In this document: positions 61,501 to 64,000 of the stretch, piece by piece
Numbering within the stretch: the stretch's first letter is position 1
Layout of the letters: each line of letters begins with the position of its first letter
NCBI GenBank assembly: GCA_013396915.1
Contig: VWZL01002043.1
Location: forward strand, 62,001 to 126,000
DNA: 64,000 bases
Direction: 5' to 3'
From: Stercorarius parasiticus
Lineage: Eukaryota; Chordata; Aves; Charadriiformes; Stercorariidae
The notes under the pieces: generated by a model
Seen by the model: only the letters and a program-made list of their open reading frames with translations
What the model was told of the DNA's origin: nothing
The model's database searches: none
Translations under genes and position numbers: made by a program

Positions 61501-64000
61501 TGATGTGTTACTTTCCTGGTTAGAAACTCTGGGGGTAGTTGTTGAACAGCCTGTTATAATCTGAAAGGCATAACAATGCTGTCATGAACAGCACTGAGTT
61601 TTAGAAAACCTGTGTTCACTGTGTACAGCTCTGGTGTATTTTGGGGGATTCCAGTAACAGTGAGACAATTTGCTTTGATGTTACCATCTGATATCTGATT
61701 AAGACTTTTTTTCCAGTTGCTTTTTCAAATAACTTTTTCATTAGCAGTTGCTCGGATTTATGTAAGTTACATGTTCACTTGTGCTGCTATAAATATTTAT
61801 ATTACAAACTAATTGATAATGTGAAGAAAAATATTTTTAAGAGCTCAGAGCAAATGTTGTTTGACTGGTCTTAAAGTACAAACAGCTAGAGGCGAAGGCA
61901 AGTTCTTGTACAGGCATGCGCCTAATTTTAGGAGTAGCGTTAGAAATCATGCTGTTATGTTTGACTGAATAGCTGTTACTTTCAGCAGCTTTTAATTGAT
62001 CTTTTATTGAAACTCTAGCCTGTCTGCGATTCAAAACATGCCTTCCCAGACACGAAGATTTCGTTTCTGTGGTTTCAAAGATACATTCTTGCATGTCACA
62101 TGGATCAGTGGGCAAGGGAGGGAACATTGTGGACTGTCCGGTTTTACACTCCCCATCTAAACTTGAGAATAAGGCCTTACAGTGAGGATGCCTGTTTCTC
62201 ATACTTACTGGATTTCTGCAGTCTGGACCAGCTGCCTGATATAAAGTAAAAGACTTGAAAATGAAATATGCTCAAACTGCACATTACTTGAAAAATTTTT
62301 ATTTATTCTGTAATTGTCTTCCTTCTCCCTGTTGCTTTGAATAAGTCTTGTACGTTTCATGTTCTGCTCTTGACTTCCTATGTTTGAAGAATAGGATTTA
62401 TTGCTGAAGTCCGATGCCCTATTTAAATTTTGAAGAACAACTCAAAGAACCCTTTGTTATTACTTTTTTGCCAACCCTATTTCTAAATTGCTACTAATTA
62501 GTTTATTTTAAGAAATAAGTAAGGAATTAAATAAAGTCAGTTTCTTGAAGTAATGCAGAGTCCCTTGTTTCCTTGATAGTTGGAGTGCAGTTGAGTTTGA
62601 CAGGACAGATCAACTGAATTGTGGCAGATCACGTGTAGATGTAAAAAAAAAAAATAAAAATATCTGAGATGGGGAGGGAGGGAAAGAAGGGCAGGAAACA
62701 CATAGCAGATTTGAATCAAAGGCTGTCACATTCCTTAATAATCCAATGTCCCAGTATTGAAATACATGAGTAACTCTGAATGCTTTATGCCCTTTAATTA
62801 TGTCTTCAATCTATTGATGTGTGATTAGGTGCAACTATTTCTTTCTTGGATCTTACATTGAGGCAGGTAGATATTGCTGTCCAGGACCTCAAGATCTCAC
62901 ACACAGTACCACAGAGTATGTGAATCTTTTCATGTGTGCAAGGCATAGATTTCAGTATTTTTCCATTTTAAAGCTGTATTACATAAATATTTTTATTTGT
63001 TTAACTGGTACAAAAGAGTGCACAGACATTATTTGATTTTTAAAATGTGGCAACAGATGCTATCTTTGTATAATGCATAACTTTACATAATACAGCATTT
63101 TAACTGTTAAAACTATTGCCTGAGTAATTTCAGAAACGTGAGGTTATTGGTTATAAAAGGTCTCTTTGCCTTTACTGAAGTGGTTGAAGCTTTATCTTTT
63201 ATCAAACGTTCAAGGTGTTTTCACTGTGTTGTGTGATTACAAGCCTGGAAAACTATTGCCTGAAGCACAGTTTAAAAGAAAAACAAAACTCAAAGTTGGC
63301 TCAAAAGAGTATAGTGAAGGAGGCTTTCACTTGACATAAGATTTTTATTTGGGATGTTTTGAATTTGAATTTCTTGGCTGACAGATTTGTACCTCAGCCC
63401 TTGAACTTGAGAGGTGTTGGAATGTCTGTGTGCTGTAGGAGCCTTGGGATGTATTCAGCTACTACCTATGCTATTTGAAGCTAAAAGAAAACAAGTGCTC
63501 TTTTGTTCAGGTTTTCATCTAGATTACTCTCAATGTAAACTGGGTTATAGGACATTGGATAACGCACAAAGAATTTTTCCATAATTTTCTAATCCCCCTC
63601 CAAATCTTTTTTTCAGGAGTGGTGAATTTCAGAATATTTTATGCTTATTAAGAAGAAACATGGAGATGGTGAAGCAAATGATCTGAACTGTATTGTTGGA
63701 TGAGTGTGCTGCAGTATTAAATTCAAAGGAGAAATGTTAGTGTCAGTTATAGCATAAGACTTCCTTATTTTTTACTGAAAAACATGATGGATTTGATTGG
63801 TCTCTGTCATGTGGCCAGAGTATTAATGTGAAACGAATCATTTATGTGCTCAAACTACCTTTCATTACTTACCGGAATGTCAAGAAAAAGTGTAGAAACG
63901 TGGACGTGAGTTTTGGCTATTAGTTTGATAAAAGCGTTTCAATTTTTTTTCCTGTATAAGTAACCTTATTTGTTTAAGCAGTCAGGTGAATGAGTATTAG
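58564..64000 (+). other. Presumed intron sequence to window end
   Basis: A/T-rich, G over C on this strand, with no recognised exon. The largest open frame is 121 codons on the minus strand (61837-62202), without a known motif. A G/T-rich tract lies near 59068-59094, a C-rich tract at 61265-61289 and an A run at 62642-62653. No gene end is visible, so the inferred transcription unit would extend beyond the window. Confidence 0.4.
61265..61289 (-). other. C-rich tract; G-quadruplex motif on the minus strand
   Basis: Four C runs (4, 9, 6 and 3 bases) are separated by single A, A and G. The complementary strand therefore carries four or more G runs of at least three with one-base loops, which satisfies the strict G-quadruplex pattern and predicts high stability. 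If the + strand is transcribed, the G-rich strand is the template, where such structures can slow polymerase. Confidence 0.7.

Noticed and set aside
1..64000. Endogenous retrovirus, LTR pairs, CRISPR arrays, tRNA or rRNA genes
   Set aside because: I looked for long direct repeats with TG...CA ends, polymerase-like frames, regularly spaced repeats and tRNA box patterns, and saw none I could support by eye.

Overview
This is vertebrate nuclear DNA, most likely from a bird. The strongest support is three 5'-truncated CR1 LINE 3' ends, at 44190-44385 (+), 53108-53345 (-) and 58391-58563 (+). All three still encode the CR1 ORF2 C-terminal signature around '[10 protein letters not shown]'. Most other identifiable sequence is very old repeat debris: palindromic MITE-like DNA transposons of a kind common in turtle and crocodilian genomes, and MIR-like SINE fossils. 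I see nothing bacterial or phage-like, no rRNA or tRNA, no CRISPR array and no recognisable retrovirus.

The window splits in two at a CpG island (about 33310-34490) that is interrupted by a 447-base assembly gap (33665-34111). Left of the island (1-33.3 kb) is a gene-poor flank of about 41% GC with no strand bias in the lines I counted. It contains most of the degenerate palindromic elements and several MIR-like fragments, and I recognised no CR1. Right of the island (34.5-64 kb) the sequence is about 33% GC, with a clear excess of G over C on the + strand, and it holds all three CR1 copies. A CpG-island promoter followed by long G-over-C sequence is what a + strand gene with a large first intron looks like. 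I therefore infer that the island is the promoter and first exon of a gene running rightwards. The only plausible piece of its coding sequence is an ATG at 33656 in good Kozak context, three codons before the gap. I cannot name the gene.

No ORF in the window matches a protein family I recognise. The longest gap-free one (179 codons at 15075-15614) is about what chance gives in 64 kb. Two short splice-flanked open segments in the right half (36026-36094 and 51063-51127) are listed as weak exon candidates only. The remaining features are microsatellites, low-complexity tracts, a C-rich G-quadruplex-type tract at 61265-61289, and the gaps. I found no convincing new biological system. The observations most worth checking are the promoter with its compositional switch and the ancient palindromic elements on the left.
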